From Cetobacterium somerae ATCC BAA-474 (GTDB lineage Bacteria > Fusobacteriota > Fusobacteriia > Fusobacteriales > Fusobacteriaceae), in NCBI RefSeq assembly GCF_000479045.1, contig NZ_KI518200.1, positions 1-64,000 of the forward strand: 64,000 nucleotides of DNA. Reading direction: 5' to 3'. Below the pieces are notes generated by a model. That model was not told the DNA's origin. It ran no database searches and worked only from the letters and a program-made list of their open reading frames with translations. The translations under genes and the position numbers were made by a program. This document shows positions 44,427-54,305 of the stretch, in pieces. The stretch's first letter is position 1. Each line of letters begins with the position of its first letter.

Positions 44427-47033
44427 TTATAATGATTTTGCTAAAATCTCCTTTACAGCAGAAAGTGCTTCCTTAACTTTTGCTCCATTCTTTCCTCCAG
44501 CTTGTGCAAAGTCAGGTCTTCCTCCACCATTTCCTTCAGCTATCTTAGCAGCCTCTCTTACTAAGTCTCCAGCTTTAACTTTTCCAATTAAATCTTTTGT
44601 AACTCCAATAGCAAATATTGCTTTCTCGTTATCTGATCCTAATGCAATAACACAACTTCCTAATTTATCTTTTGCTTTATCTACAATCTCTCTTAACGAA
44701 TCTGCCTCTTTATCTTTAAAGTCTTTTACTAAAACCTTAACTCCATTTATTTCTTCAATCTCATCAAATAATGAGTTTGCTTCAAATGATGCTACTTTAG
44801 CTTTTAAAGTTTCAACTTCTTTTGATAACTCTCTTGTTTCTTCAACTACTTTTTCTGATCTTTCTTCAATTTTATGTAAATCAGTTTTTAAGTTTTTAGC
44901 AACTCTTTTCATAGTTTTTTCCATCTCTAAAACTGCTAAGTATGCTTTATAGCTAGTTTGAGCTTCTATTCTTCTAACTCCAGCTGCAACTCCAGCTTCT
45001 GAAACAATTTTAAAGATTCCTATTTTTCCAATATTACTTATGTGAGTTCCTCCACAAAGCTCCATTGAGTAATCTCCGATTGAAACAACTCTTACTTCAT
45101 CTCCATATTTATCTCCAAATAGAGCTGTTGCTCCTTTTGCTTTTGCATCATCCATAGACATTACTTCAGCATTTACAGATGTAGCCATAAATATTCTTTC
45201 ATTTACTGCTTTTTCAACTTTTTCAATTTCTTCTGCTGTTAAAGCTTCATAGTGATTAAAGTCAAATCTCAATCTTTCTGCTCCACATGATGATCCTGCT
45301 TGCTGTACATGTGTCCCTAATATATCTTTTAAAGCTTGATGTAATAAGTGAGTTGCTGTATGATTCTTTGCAATCTCTTCTCTTCTAACTGGATCTACAG
45401 TTAAATTTAATAATGTACCTTCTACTAATTCATCTAGTCCACTTTCAATTTCAACTATATGAGTGTAAATTTCTTTTTGTTTTTGAACATCTAGTACTTT
45501 TGCTACTAAATTTTCTCCTTCTATAATACCTTGGTCAGCCTCTTGTCCTCCAGATTCTGCATAGAATGGTGTCTGATCAAAAATAAGAGCATACTTTCCA
45601 TTTTCTAATTCTCTTGCACTTAAAAGAGTTGCAGGAGTCATTAAGTCACAGTATCCTGTAAACTCTGTTTTTCCATGTTTATCATAGAACTCCTCTATAA
45701 AGCTATCTTGTCCTTTTTCCATAACAACTGCTCTTGCTGATCTAGCCTTCTCTCTTTGCTCTTCCATTTTCTCTAAGAACTCATCTTTTGAAACTTCAAT
45801 TCCATTTTCTTCACAAATCTCTTCTGTTAATTCATAAGGGAATCCATATGTATCATAAAGTTTAAATGTTACATCTCCTGATAATTTTGTTTCACCTTTT
45901 GATTTTGCCATCTCTATTTCGTTCATAACTAATTGCATACCTTGATCTAAAGTATTTGAGAATTTCTCTTCCTCAATCTTTACAACCTTTTTAATATGCT
46001 CTATATTTTTTCTTAATTCTGGATATGCTTCTTCCATGATTTCTACAACTTTATCTACCATCTCATACATAAATAGCTCTTTTCTTCCAAGAAGTCTTCC
46101 ATGTCTTACTGCTCTTCTTAAGATTCTTCTTAGAATATATCCTCTTCCTTCATTAGATGGTATAACTCCATCATTAACTAAGAAAGTAACTGCTCTTGCA
46201 TGATCTGTTATTACTTTTAATGAGAAATCTTTTTCAGGTTCTGTTCCATACTTTGTATTTGTAAGTCTTCCAGCTTCTTCAACAATTGGAAATAATAAGT
46301 CTGTTTCAAAGTTATTTGATTTTCCTTGTACCATTGCTGCTACTCTTTCAAGTCCAGCTCCTGTATCAATATTTTTCTTTGGAAGTGGTTGTAATGATCC
46401 ATCTTCCATTCTATTCCACTCAGTGAAAACTAGATTCCAGATTTCAATAAATCTATTATCTGTTCCTTCATCTCCTAATTTAGAGTTTTCATCTCCCCCA
46501 TAAGCTGGTCCTAAATCTACGTGAATTTCTGAACATGGTCCACATGAACCTGTTGGTCCTGCTGCCCACCAGTTTTCAGACTCTCCCATTCTTACGATTC
46601 TTTCTTTTGGGAAATTACATTTTTCAACCCAAATTTTTTCTGCTTCATCATCTGTAGTAAATACTGAAACCCATAATTTATCCTTATCTAATTTTAAAAC
46701 TTCTGTTATAAATTCCCATGACCAAATTATTGCTTCTTCTCTAAAATAATCTCCAAAAGAGAAGTTTCCTAACATTTCAAAAAAAGTGTGGTGTCTAGCT
46801 GTTCTTCCAACATTTTCTAAGTCATTAGTTCTTATACATTTTTGGTAAGTTGTTACTCTTGGTGTTGGAGCCTCTTTTTGTCCTAAAAAGTATGGCTTAA
46901 ACGGAACCATTCCAGCAACTGTTAATAAAAGAGTTGGATCATCTGGAATAAGTGACGCACTTTCAAAGTGCTTATGATTTTTCTTTTCGAAAAATTCTAT
47001 AAATTTGCTTCTAATTTCGTTACCTGTTAACAT
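44427..47033 (-). CDS. alaS: Alanyl-tRNA synthetase
   Basis: 868 aa, full length. The class II core (HHTFFEMLGNFSFGDYF motif, NLVFTEWNRMEDGSLQPLP, GAGLERVA) is followed by the editing domain with the zinc-type HTATHLLHQAL and CGGTHISNIG motifs. The C-terminal DHHA1 domain ends with GGGRPDFAQAGG. Nothing unusual in the active site. The start at 47033 has GGAGG upstream. Located between lptB and ruvX. Confidence 0.98.
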   Translation of the reverse strand: MLTGNEIRSKFIEFFEKKNHKHFESASLIPDDPTLLLTVAGMVPFKPYFLGQKEAPTPRVTTYQKCIRTNDLENVGRTARHHTFFEMLGNFSFGDYFREEAIIWSWEFITEVLKLDKDKLWVSVFTTDDEAEKIWVEKCNFPKERIVRMGESENWWAAGPTGSCGPCSEIHVDLGPAYGGDENSKLGDEGTDNRFIEIWNLVFTEWNRMEDGSLQPLPKKNIDTGAGLERVAAMVQGKSNNFETDLLFPIVEEAGRLTNTKYGTEPEKDFSLKVITDHARAVTFLVNDGVIPSNEGRGYILRRILRRAVRHGRLLGRKELFMYEMVDKVVEIMEEAYPELRKNIEHIKKVVKIEEEKFSNTLDQGMQLVMNEIEMAKSKGETKLSGDVTFKLYDTYGFPYELTEEICEENGIEVSKDEFLEKMEEQREKARSARAVVMEKGQDSFIEEFYDKHGKTEFTGYCDLMTPATLLSARELENGKYALIFDQTPFYAESGGQEADQGIIEGENLVAKVLDVQKQKEIYTHIVEIESGLDELVEGTLLNLTVDPVRREEIAKNHTATHLLHQALKDILGTHVQQAGSSCGAERLRFDFNHYEALTAEEIEKVEKAVNERIFMATSVNAEVMSMDDAKAKGATALFGDKYGDEVRVVSIGDYSMELCGGTHISNIGKIGIFKIVSEAGVAAGVRRIEAQTSYKAYLAVLEMEKTMKRVAKNLKTDLHKIEERSEKVVEETRELSKEVETLKAKVASFEANSLFDEIEEINGVKVLVKDFKDKEADSLREIVDKAKDKLGSCVIALGSDNEKAIFAIGVTKDLIGKVKAGDLVREAAKIAEGNGGGRPDFAQAGGKNGAKVKEALSAVKEILAKSL

Positions 47034-47068
47034 CTTCTTGTTTCCTCCACTATATTTTTAAAATTTAT

Positions 47069-47794
47069 TTAATCTAATTTAAAGTTTTCTCCTAAATATA
47101 CTTTCTTCGCCATTGGATTAGAAGCTATTTCTTCAGGAGTTCCACTTATCAATACTTTTCCGTTAGCCATTATATATGCTTTCTCAGTTATAGACAACGT
47201 TTCTCTTACTGAGTGGTCTGTTATTAGTATTCCTAATCCTCTTTGTTTTAAGTATTTAATAATTTGTTGTATATCCTCTACAGCTATAGGATCAACTCCA
47301 GCAAATGGTTCATCTAGCAATATAAAATCTGGATCATTAGCTATTGTTCTTGCTATTTCAACTCTTCTTCTCTCTCCACCTGAAAGAGAATATCCCATCG
47401 ATTTCGCTACATGTGTTAACTTAAACTCTTCTAACAACTCTTGCATTTTTTTTATCTGCTCATTTTTGGGTAATCCTTTCATCTCCAATATAGCTAATAT
47501 ATTATCTTCAACAGAAAGATTTCTAAAAATTGATGGTTCTTGTGCAAGATATCCAATTCCCATATCTGCTCTTTTATACATTGGATATTCTGTTATATCT
47601 ACTTCATTAATAAAAACTTGACCCTTTTCAGGTTTAACTATTCCAGTTATCATGTAAAATGTTGTAGTTTTTCCCGCTCCGTTAGGTCCTAAAAGACCAA
47701 CAATTTCGCCTTTCTTTACTTCCAAACTCACATCTTTAACTACTTGTCTTTTTTTATAACTTTTACATAATCCTTGAGCAACTATACTTCTCAT
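47069..47794 (-). CDS. lptB: LPS export ATPase LptB
   Basis: 241-aa ABC ATPase. Walker A GPNGAGKTTTFY, signature YSLSGGERRRVEIAR, Walker B FILLDEPFAGVDP and the H-loop TDHSVRE are intact. High similarity to LptB (EVKKGEIVGLLGPNGAGKTT, MGIGYLAQEPSIFRNLSVEDN). It powers the LptFG permeases encoded 9 kb downstream in the same run of genes. Nine bases after the OstA-type gene. Confidence 0.96.
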   Translation of the reverse strand: MRSIVAQGLCKSYKKRQVVKDVSLEVKKGEIVGLLGPNGAGKTTTFYMITGIVKPEKGQVFINEVDITEYPMYKRADMGIGYLAQEPSIFRNLSVEDNILAILEMKGLPKNEQIKKMQELLEEFKLTHVAKSMGYSLSGGERRRVEIARTIANDPDFILLDEPFAGVDPIAVEDIQQIIKYLKQRGLGILITDHSVRETLSITEKAYIMANGKVLISGTPEEIASNPMAKKVYLGENFKLD

Positions 47795-47803
47795 AGATTC
47801 TCC

Positions 47804-50560
47804 TTATTTTTTTAAGATTTTATTATATCCTGAATTTATTTGATTTGCATTTGTTACACTTTTCTTCTCATTTACTTTATAATCTACAAATACATTTCCT
47901 CTAGCTTTTACTTTATTAGTTTTTGTATTATAATCTGCTTCATCAGATGTTATTACAGATTCACCATCATCAACAACAACATTTCCTCTTAACTCAATTA
48001 TATTATCTTTATTTTTTATTTTAGCTTTTGTTGATGTTGCATTTAAAGTTTTATCTTTATCTTTTCTAACAATAACTACTTTTCCCACTAAATCAACAAT
48101 CTCTGTGTTTAGATTTCCTGTCATCATATTTGATGTAACTGTTGTTATTGTCCCATCTTTATCTTTTAATACTGCTTTGGTATTATCTTTTCCAAAAACT
48201 AATTTCTTTTCTGGTTGTATCTCTAAATAGTCTGAATAAAGCGTTGTTCCCTCTTTTTCAATCACTGCATTTTTTCTAATCTCAACTCTTTGAATTTGAT
48301 TTTTACCTTGAGCATCTTTTTTAAAGTATGCTCTTACAAAATCTCCTTTAAAGTTTACAGGCACCCCATCTTGATAAATTCTTCCAGAAACATTTCCTAT
48401 AAAATCTAAATTCATATTATCTAAAGTTCCATCTACACGATCTCCTTTAAACTCTTCATTCAATTTTGATTTTATTAATACATTATTACCTGTTAAGTGG
48501 CTTGTTTTTTTATCTAAAGTTCCACTACTACCAAATATATCATAATCATCATATTTTATTTCAAAAGCTTTTGGAGATTTTGCTATTTCTGTATTTTTAT
48601 TGTACTCTAATTGATCTCCTTTTAAAGTCGTTTTTTCGTCTTTAATTTCTGCATTCTTTTCTAAAACAAAATTCCCTTGAGAAGTAAAGTACTTTATTAT
48701 ATCACTTTTTAATGTATTCTTCACATCTTTTCCATTAAATTTTTCACCAGTGAATACTTTTTTATCAGTTTCGTACACTCCGTTATACATTTTTCCAGAA
48801 CTTTTTTTAACAGTGTCTTCAAATATAATCTCACCTGGTATGTATATTTTTTGATCTTTTATCTGATAATCTGCTGAATTAGCATTAGCTATTATATCTC
48901 CACTTTTTAAAACTAGCTTGTCTTTTACTTTTACAAACTCGTTTTCTTTAAATTCACCACTTGTTGTTATTATTTTAGTCTCACCTTTTTTATCAAAAGC
49001 TACTAAATCTTTCTCAACTAAACCTACTCCTGTTTTCTGATTGAAATCTAAGTTTACACCTTCAACAATATTATCTGTACTTACATACTTAAATTGACCA
49101 AAAGATTTGAATACCTCAGTTGTTAAATTATATTCTCCTTTTAATCCTTCAAAAGTATCCTTTTCCTTTTTTCTTTTTAAAATATATTTATCTGGTAAAT
49201 ACACAAACCCTTTTTTTCCTAAATAATCTATTTTTTGACTTTCAAAAATATAGTTATTATCTTCAAAGTAGGCATCTCCATCAACTAAATAACTATCCTC
49301 TTGTCTATCAAAATCAACTCTATTTCCTGAAGCATATTGATTTTCTACATTGTTTTTTATGCTTCCTTTTAATACATAGCCTTTACCCGTAATTTTATTG
49401 TAAAAGAAATTCTCTCCTTTACTATTATATTTTTCACTAAAATATGTATATCCATCTTTTAAATATAACTCACCAGTTTCTGTTAAATAGATTAGATTTT
49501 TTGTTAAAATTTTATTCTCTGGACTTGTATATTCTACATTTTTATCACTAATCAACTCTAATTCTTTTGTATCTGTTGCATATATTGCCATATCTGTTAT
49601 AAGCTTTCCACCATTTTTATCACTACCTTGAACATTACCTTTTAAAACAAATTTTCTAGTTACTTTATTATATACTCCATCATCACCTTTAAAAGAGTAT
49701 GTTCCATTAGTTCCTGATATTTTTCCATTAAAATTAATACTATCTCCACCATCTGAAGTAATACTTTCCATATCTATTTTATAACCATCAGCTAATACAT
49801 AAACATTTTTGCTTATTTTAAAAGATTCTGTTTTGTCATTTAATATTAAATCATCTCCGTATAATTTAATACCATTATAATCTAACATAAACGAGTTCGA
49901 AGTAGTTAAAACATTTGTTTTAGTGTCATATTTTAAACCTTTAAAATTCCCACTTAATATTCCTGATCCACTTCCAAAATTTGACCCTGACAAAAATGAA
50001 TTTCCCTCTATATTTATGACCTTATCTTTGTCATTATATTTTGCATTTTCAGCTGATAGTGTCATATTTTTAGTTTTAAATTTTACATCTCCTGATAAAA
50101 CTACATTTTCCATCTTAGTATCACTTTTAAAATTTTTCCCTGATACCTCAATCCCCTCAGCTTTATTAATTGCTGTAACACCTATTGTAGATTCTACCTC
50201 TCCGTTTTCTTTATTATACTTAGCTTCTTGGGTTTCAAACTCCCACCCATTTAAACTTTTCCCCAAAATGTTAGATTTTAACAATAAATTTTTCCCTGCA
50301 TCTAAAAAAGCATTGTCTCCAGTTAAAACCATTCCATCAATTATAGCTTTTGCTTTTTCAAAAGTTGTTTCATTAGTTTTTAAAAAATCTTTTTGTTTAT
50401 CAGCTTCGATATGATACCCATCAGTATCATAAATAGCTCCAGTAGTTTCCACTACCTCTTCTTTTTTTTCTATTTTCTTTTCATTACCGAAATAATTGAA
50501 ATATCCTAAAACCAATACTGCCACTATAATAACTCTATAGGCTATTTTCTTTTTATTCAT
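47804..50560 (-). CDS. Very long LptC/LptA (OstA)-type periplasmic protein
   Basis: 918 aa, against about 190 each for E. coli LptC and LptA. One N-terminal transmembrane helix (about 6-24) anchors it in the inner membrane. The rest is a long array of short beta-strand repeats of the OstA kind: 'l.gd.v.f....gl.l.g....y....' such as VVLSGDVKFKTKNMTLSAEN, VIEKEGTTLYSDYLEIQPEK and IELRGNVVVDDGESVITSDE. The N-terminal LptC-like part and multiple LptA-like units seem joined in a single chain, which could form a continuous LPS bridge across the periplasm. It lies directly upstream of lptB. Family assignment is secure at the level of OstA repeats; the bridge model is inferred from length. Confidence 0.85.
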   Translation of the reverse strand: MNKKKIAYRVIIVAVLVLGYFNYFGNEKKIEKKEEVVETTGAIYDTDGYHIEADKQKDFLKTNETTFEKAKAIIDGMVLTGDNAFLDAGKNLLLKSNILGKSLNGWEFETQEAKYNKENGEVESTIGVTAINKAEGIEVSGKNFKSDTKMENVVLSGDVKFKTKNMTLSAENAKYNDKDKVINIEGNSFLSGSNFGSGSGILSGNFKGLKYDTKTNVLTTSNSFMLDYNGIKLYGDDLILNDKTESFKISKNVYVLADGYKIDMESITSDGGDSINFNGKISGTNGTYSFKGDDGVYNKVTRKFVLKGNVQGSDKNGGKLITDMAIYATDTKELELISDKNVEYTSPENKILTKNLIYLTETGELYLKDGYTYFSEKYNSKGENFFYNKITGKGYVLKGSIKNNVENQYASGNRVDFDRQEDSYLVDGDAYFEDNNYIFESQKIDYLGKKGFVYLPDKYILKRKKEKDTFEGLKGEYNLTTEVFKSFGQFKYVSTDNIVEGVNLDFNQKTGVGLVEKDLVAFDKKGETKIITTSGEFKENEFVKVKDKLVLKSGDIIANANSADYQIKDQKIYIPGEIIFEDTVKKSSGKMYNGVYETDKKVFTGEKFNGKDVKNTLKSDIIKYFTSQGNFVLEKNAEIKDEKTTLKGDQLEYNKNTEIAKSPKAFEIKYDDYDIFGSSGTLDKKTSHLTGNNVLIKSKLNEEFKGDRVDGTLDNMNLDFIGNVSGRIYQDGVPVNFKGDFVRAYFKKDAQGKNQIQRVEIRKNAVIEKEGTTLYSDYLEIQPEKKLVFGKDNTKAVLKDKDGTITTVTSNMMTGNLNTEIVDLVGKVVIVRKDKDKTLNATSTKAKIKNKDNIIELRGNVVVDDGESVITSDEADYNTKTNKVKARGNVFVDYKVNEKKSVTNANQINSGYNKILKK

Positions 50561-50569
50561 ACCGCCCTC

Positions 50570-53194
50570 CTAGTTTAAAATACGTTTCAATTCATTTAAC
50601 TTTAAAAAGGCATCAAGTGGTGTCATTTTATCCAGTTCAGCCTCTCTTAAAAGACGTAATACTATTTTTTCCTCATTTTCTAGCTGTATAATATTTTCTT
50701 CTTCTTTTTTTATAGGTTCCTCTTTTATTTCAGGTTCAAATTCTCCAAATAATATTAATTGTTCTTTTTTTACTTTTCTTTCTATTATCATTTTTCTAGT
50801 TTCTAAAACTCTTAGCATCTCTTTTGCTCTATCTAGAATTTCTCTTGGTAACCCTGCTAATCTTGCAACTTCTATTCCATAAGATTTATCGGCTCCACCT
50901 TTTACAATCTCTCTTAAAAATAGAATCTCTTTTTCATCCTCTTTAACTTCGATTCTGAAGTTTGCAGATTTATTTAACTTTGATTCTAGTTGAGTTAATT
51001 CATGGTAGTGTGTTGCAAAAATTGTTTTAGCTTGAATATTATCATGAATATACTCTGTTATTGCTGTTGCAATTGAGATTCCATCAAATGTCGATGTTCC
51101 TCTTCCTATTTCATCTAATATAATAAAGGAATTTTTAGTAGAACTATTTACTATATTAGCAACTTCACTCATCTCTAACATAAATGTTGATTGTCCTGTA
51201 ACTAAATCGTCACTGGCTCCTATTCTTGTAAAAATTTTATCTACAATTCCTATTTTAGCATATTCTGCAGGAACATAACAACCCATATGTGCCATAATTA
51301 AAATTAATGCTACTTGCTTCATATATGTAGATTTTCCTGACATATTTGGTCCTGTTAAAATTATTAAGTTTTTATCATTATTTAAAACGATACTATTTTT
51401 AACAAAATTTTCTCTTCCTACTAATTGCTCTACAATAGGATGTCTTCCTCCTATTATTTCTATATCTCCCTCTGTTGTTATCTCGGGCTTTATGTAACTA
51501 TTTTTTGTTGCTATATGTGCAAAATTTGTTACAACATCTAAATACGACAATTTATACGCTAATTCATGAAGTATAGTTCTAAAGTTTTTTATTTTCTCAG
51601 AAATCTCTTTAAAAAGATGATATTCTAGATTCTCTATTTTATCTTTAGCATTTAGAACTTTTTCTTCATAAATTTTTAAATCTTCAACAATATATCTCTC
51701 TGCATTAGCTAGAGTTTGCTTTCTTATATAATCAGCAGGAACTAAGTGGATATTAGCTTTAGTTACTTCTATAAAATATCCAAACACTTTATTATATTTT
51801 ATTTTTAAACCTTTTATTCCTGTTCTTTCTCTTTCTCTATTTTCTATTTCTAAAATTGTATCTTTTCCATTATTTGATATATTATGTAGTTCATCTAACT
51901 CAGCGTTGTAGCCATCTTTTATCATTCCACCTTCTCTAATAGAAAATGGAACTTCCTCTTTTATACTACTTTCTATTAAGTTATAAATTTCAACTAATTC
52001 ATCTAAAGCTATCTCAAAAATAGGATTGCCCTTTAAAATTTTATATATCTCTAAGCTATTTAATATTGATTTTTTTAAAGCTACTAAATCTCTAGCATTT
52101 TCATTTCCTAAAACTAATTTTCCAATTATTCTTTCTATATCATATATATCTTTTAATTTTTCTCTTACTTCTTCTCTTAAAAGAACTCCTTTATAAAAAA
52201 ATTCGATGTCTTTCTGTCTTTCAAGAATTATCTCTTTTGAAGTTGAAGGATTTTTTAAAAAATGCTTTAATAATCTACTACCCATAGAACTTCTACAACT
52301 GTCTAAAATCCATTGTAAAGTCCCTAGAACACCATTTTCTCTATTTGATGCTACAACATCTAAATTTCTTTGTGTCGTAAGATTCAATTCCATTATGTTT
52401 TCGCTTCCTGTATAAATTATCTTATCTACAGGAATTTCATTTCCTTTTTGCAGCTCTAATACATATTCTAAAACCATTGCAGCAGCCTCAATAGCTCCAA
52501 CCTTATTATTCAAACCAAAACTATCTAAAGAGATAACTTTAAAATATTTTTTTAAAAACTCTTCACTTTTTTTTACTTTTAAATATGAACTAATATTTAT
52601 TTTATTTAATTGAGCAAATTGTTTTAATTCCTTTTCTAAATCTGTATATGAATTTTCATCTATTAAAACTTCTCTGGGAGATATTTTATTTATCTCTCCT
52701 AGTATTTTATACACATAATCTTCTGTTTTCTTTTTCTCACTAGCTACAAATTCTCCAGTTGTTATATCTATATATGTTAGTCCTATCGTTTCTTTTTTTA
52801 CAACAATTCCCATCAAATAATTATTACTTTTTTCATCTAAATATTCAGTATCTATTATTGTTCCAGGAGTTATTACTCTTACAACTTCTCTTTTTACAAT
52901 ACCTTTAGTTGCTTTTGGATCTTCTACTTGTTCACATATTGCTACTTTGTATCCTTTAGCTACAAGTTTACCTATATATCCAGCTGAAGAGTGATAGGGT
53001 ATTCCAGCCAATGGAACTTCTATTCCTTTTTCTTTATTTCTACTTGTTAATGTTAATCCAAGTTCTCTAGAAGCTATAACTGCATCTTCAAAAAACATCT
53101 CATAAAAATCTCCTAACCTAAAAAATAGGATATTATCTTGATTTTCTTTTTTTATCTCTTTATATTGACTCATTAATGGTGTATCTACTGACAA
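50570..53194 (-). CDS. mutS: DNA mismatch repair protein MutS
   Basis: 874 aa. The mismatch-binding motif is RLGDFYEMFFEDA (Phe-x-Glu) near the N-terminus; the ATPase has GPNMSGKSTYMKQ, SVFMLEMSE-type Walker B region and the ILDEIGRGTSTFDG signature, then FATHYHEL. The start is TTG at 53194 rather than the ATG seven codons later, because it retains the conserved TPLMSQY at the start of MutS proteins; AAAGGGA lies upstream. mutL is not in the window. Confidence 0.97.
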   Translation of the reverse strand: MSVDTPLMSQYKEIKKENQDNILFFRLGDFYEMFFEDAVIASRELGLTLTSRNKEKGIEVPLAGIPYHSSAGYIGKLVAKGYKVAICEQVEDPKATKGIVKREVVRVITPGTIIDTEYLDEKSNNYLMGIVVKKETIGLTYIDITTGEFVASEKKKTEDYVYKILGEINKISPREVLIDENSYTDLEKELKQFAQLNKINISSYLKVKKSEEFLKKYFKVISLDSFGLNNKVGAIEAAAMVLEYVLELQKGNEIPVDKIIYTGSENIMELNLTTQRNLDVVASNRENGVLGTLQWILDSCRSSMGSRLLKHFLKNPSTSKEIILERQKDIEFFYKGVLLREEVREKLKDIYDIERIIGKLVLGNENARDLVALKKSILNSLEIYKILKGNPIFEIALDELVEIYNLIESSIKEEVPFSIREGGMIKDGYNAELDELHNISNNGKDTILEIENRERERTGIKGLKIKYNKVFGYFIEVTKANIHLVPADYIRKQTLANAERYIVEDLKIYEEKVLNAKDKIENLEYHLFKEISEKIKNFRTILHELAYKLSYLDVVTNFAHIATKNSYIKPEITTEGDIEIIGGRHPIVEQLVGRENFVKNSIVLNNDKNLIILTGPNMSGKSTYMKQVALILIMAHMGCYVPAEYAKIGIVDKIFTRIGASDDLVTGQSTFMLEMSEVANIVNSSTKNSFIILDEIGRGTSTFDGISIATAITEYIHDNIQAKTIFATHYHELTQLESKLNKSANFRIEVKEDEKEILFLREIVKGGADKSYGIEVARLAGLPREILDRAKEMLRVLETRKMIIERKVKKEQLILFGEFEPEIKEEPIKKEEENIIQLENEEKIVLRLLREAELDKMTPLDAFLKLNELKRILN

Positions 53195-53208
53195 AAAATC
53201 ACGTCCCT

Positions 53209-54147
53209 TTATTTTAAATTTTCCTTAGCTCTTTCTAATAGTGCTATTAATTCGTCATAGCTTTCTATTTGATTTATCGCTCCCTTTAATGCTGCTCCAT
53301 TTCTTATTCCTTTTAAATACCAACAAAGGTGTTTTCTAAGCTCAAATAAAAACTTTTTATTTGGATTATCTAATTTCCCTTGAAGCGCATGTCTGATTGC
53401 CATATCTAATCTCATCTCTGGAGTAACTTCCGTTATAACATCTCCTGTTTCAAACTTTTCTCTAATCTGCTGTATTAACCATGGATTTCCACATATTCCT
53501 CTAGCTAACATTATTCCATCAACTCCTGAATGCTTAACTCTTTCATAAGCATCTTCTGCTGTGAATATATCTCCATTTCCAATGACCTCTATATTAACAC
53601 TTTCTTTCACTTCTTTTATAAGGTCCCAGTTTGCAGTTCCACTGTACATCTGCTCTCTTGTTCTCCCGTGAATTGTAATATGTTTACATCCAGCTTCTTC
53701 AGCTATTTTACCTACTAGTTTATGTTGCTTTAATCCTTTATAACCTACTCTAGTTTTTAAAGATAAATCTACATCTTCAGGTATAGCTTCTCTTATTTCA
53801 CATAAAATTCTTTTTATTTGATCAGGATCCTCTAATAAGGCTGCACCATATCCATTTTTTATAATCTTATTTACTGGACACCCTGCATTTACATCTATAT
53901 GCTTTACACCTAACTTTTCTGTTATATACTTTGCACTATAAACCATCTTTTCTACATCTTTACCAAAGATTTGAACAGCTTCACCATCTCTTATTCTTAA
54001 AATCTGATTTAAAGTCTTTTCATTTTCCATCTCTAACGCATTTATACTAACCATCTCTGTAAACATCAAATCTGGTTTATAATCATCTAAAATTCCTCTA
54101 AATGTATAATCTGTAACTCCTGCTAAAGGAGCAATATATATCTTCAT
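53209..54147 (-). CDS. dusB: tRNA-dihydrouridine synthase
   Basis: 312-aa FMN enzyme reducing uridine in tRNA. YIAPLAGVTDYTFRGIL, the active-site Cys in NAGCPVNKIIKNGYGAALL, TIHGRTREQMYSG and NGDIFTAEDA are DusB-type signatures. Known DusB proteins act at U17 or related D-loop positions; the exact site is inferred. It is the first gene of the long minus-strand run, with its own promoter about 35 bases upstream and GGAGG before the ATG. Confidence 0.95.
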   Translation of the reverse strand: MKIYIAPLAGVTDYTFRGILDDYKPDLMFTEMVSINALEMENEKTLNQILRIRDGEAVQIFGKDVEKMVYSAKYITEKLGVKHIDVNAGCPVNKIIKNGYGAALLEDPDQIKRILCEIREAIPEDVDLSLKTRVGYKGLKQHKLVGKIAEEAGCKHITIHGRTREQMYSGTANWDLIKEVKESVNIEVIGNGDIFTAEDAYERVKHSGVDGIMLARGICGNPWLIQQIREKFETGDVITEVTPEMRLDMAIRHALQGKLDNPNKKFLFELRKHLCWYLKGIRNGAALKGAINQIESYDELIALLERAKENLK

Positions 54148-54180
54148 TTTACCTCCAAAATTACACTTTACTATCTAAAA

Positions 54181-54209
54181 ATTTTACCATATTTTCAAGA
54201 GTTTTTCAA
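54181..54209 (-). promoter_or_regulatory. Promoter of the dusB-mutS-lpt-...-rodA operon
   Basis: Minus strand TTGAAA (54204-54209), 17-base spacer, TAAAAT (54181-54186). A second TATAAT lies further upstream (54262-54267) with a poor TTGGGG at the -35 place, so tandem promoters are possible. The remaining gap sequence between the two shows no gene. Confidence 0.7.
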
Positions 54210-54278
54210 TGTCAAATACCTCGTAGACGGACTCATTGTAACTCTATTTTATTACACTAAAATTATACCATAAAATTT

Positions 54279-54305
54279 AAAATACCCCAAAATTTGGGGT
54301 ATTTT
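54279..54305 (-). terminator. Terminator of tsaD
   Basis: Inverted repeat AAAATACCCC / GGGGTATTTT with an AT-only loop, starting at the tsaD stop codon. The minus-strand tail is UUUUAAAUUUUA. Confidence 0.75.

Noticed and set aside
47049-47077. TTAGAT-17-TATAGT in front of alaS as a promoter
   Set aside because: The -35 matches only half of the consensus and transcription would begin inside the alaS ribosome-binding site.
49923-50414. Long plus-strand open frame opposite the OstA-type gene
   Set aside because: It is antisense to a clear protein family, has no ribosome site, and its translation looks like the mirror of AT-rich beta-repeat codons.
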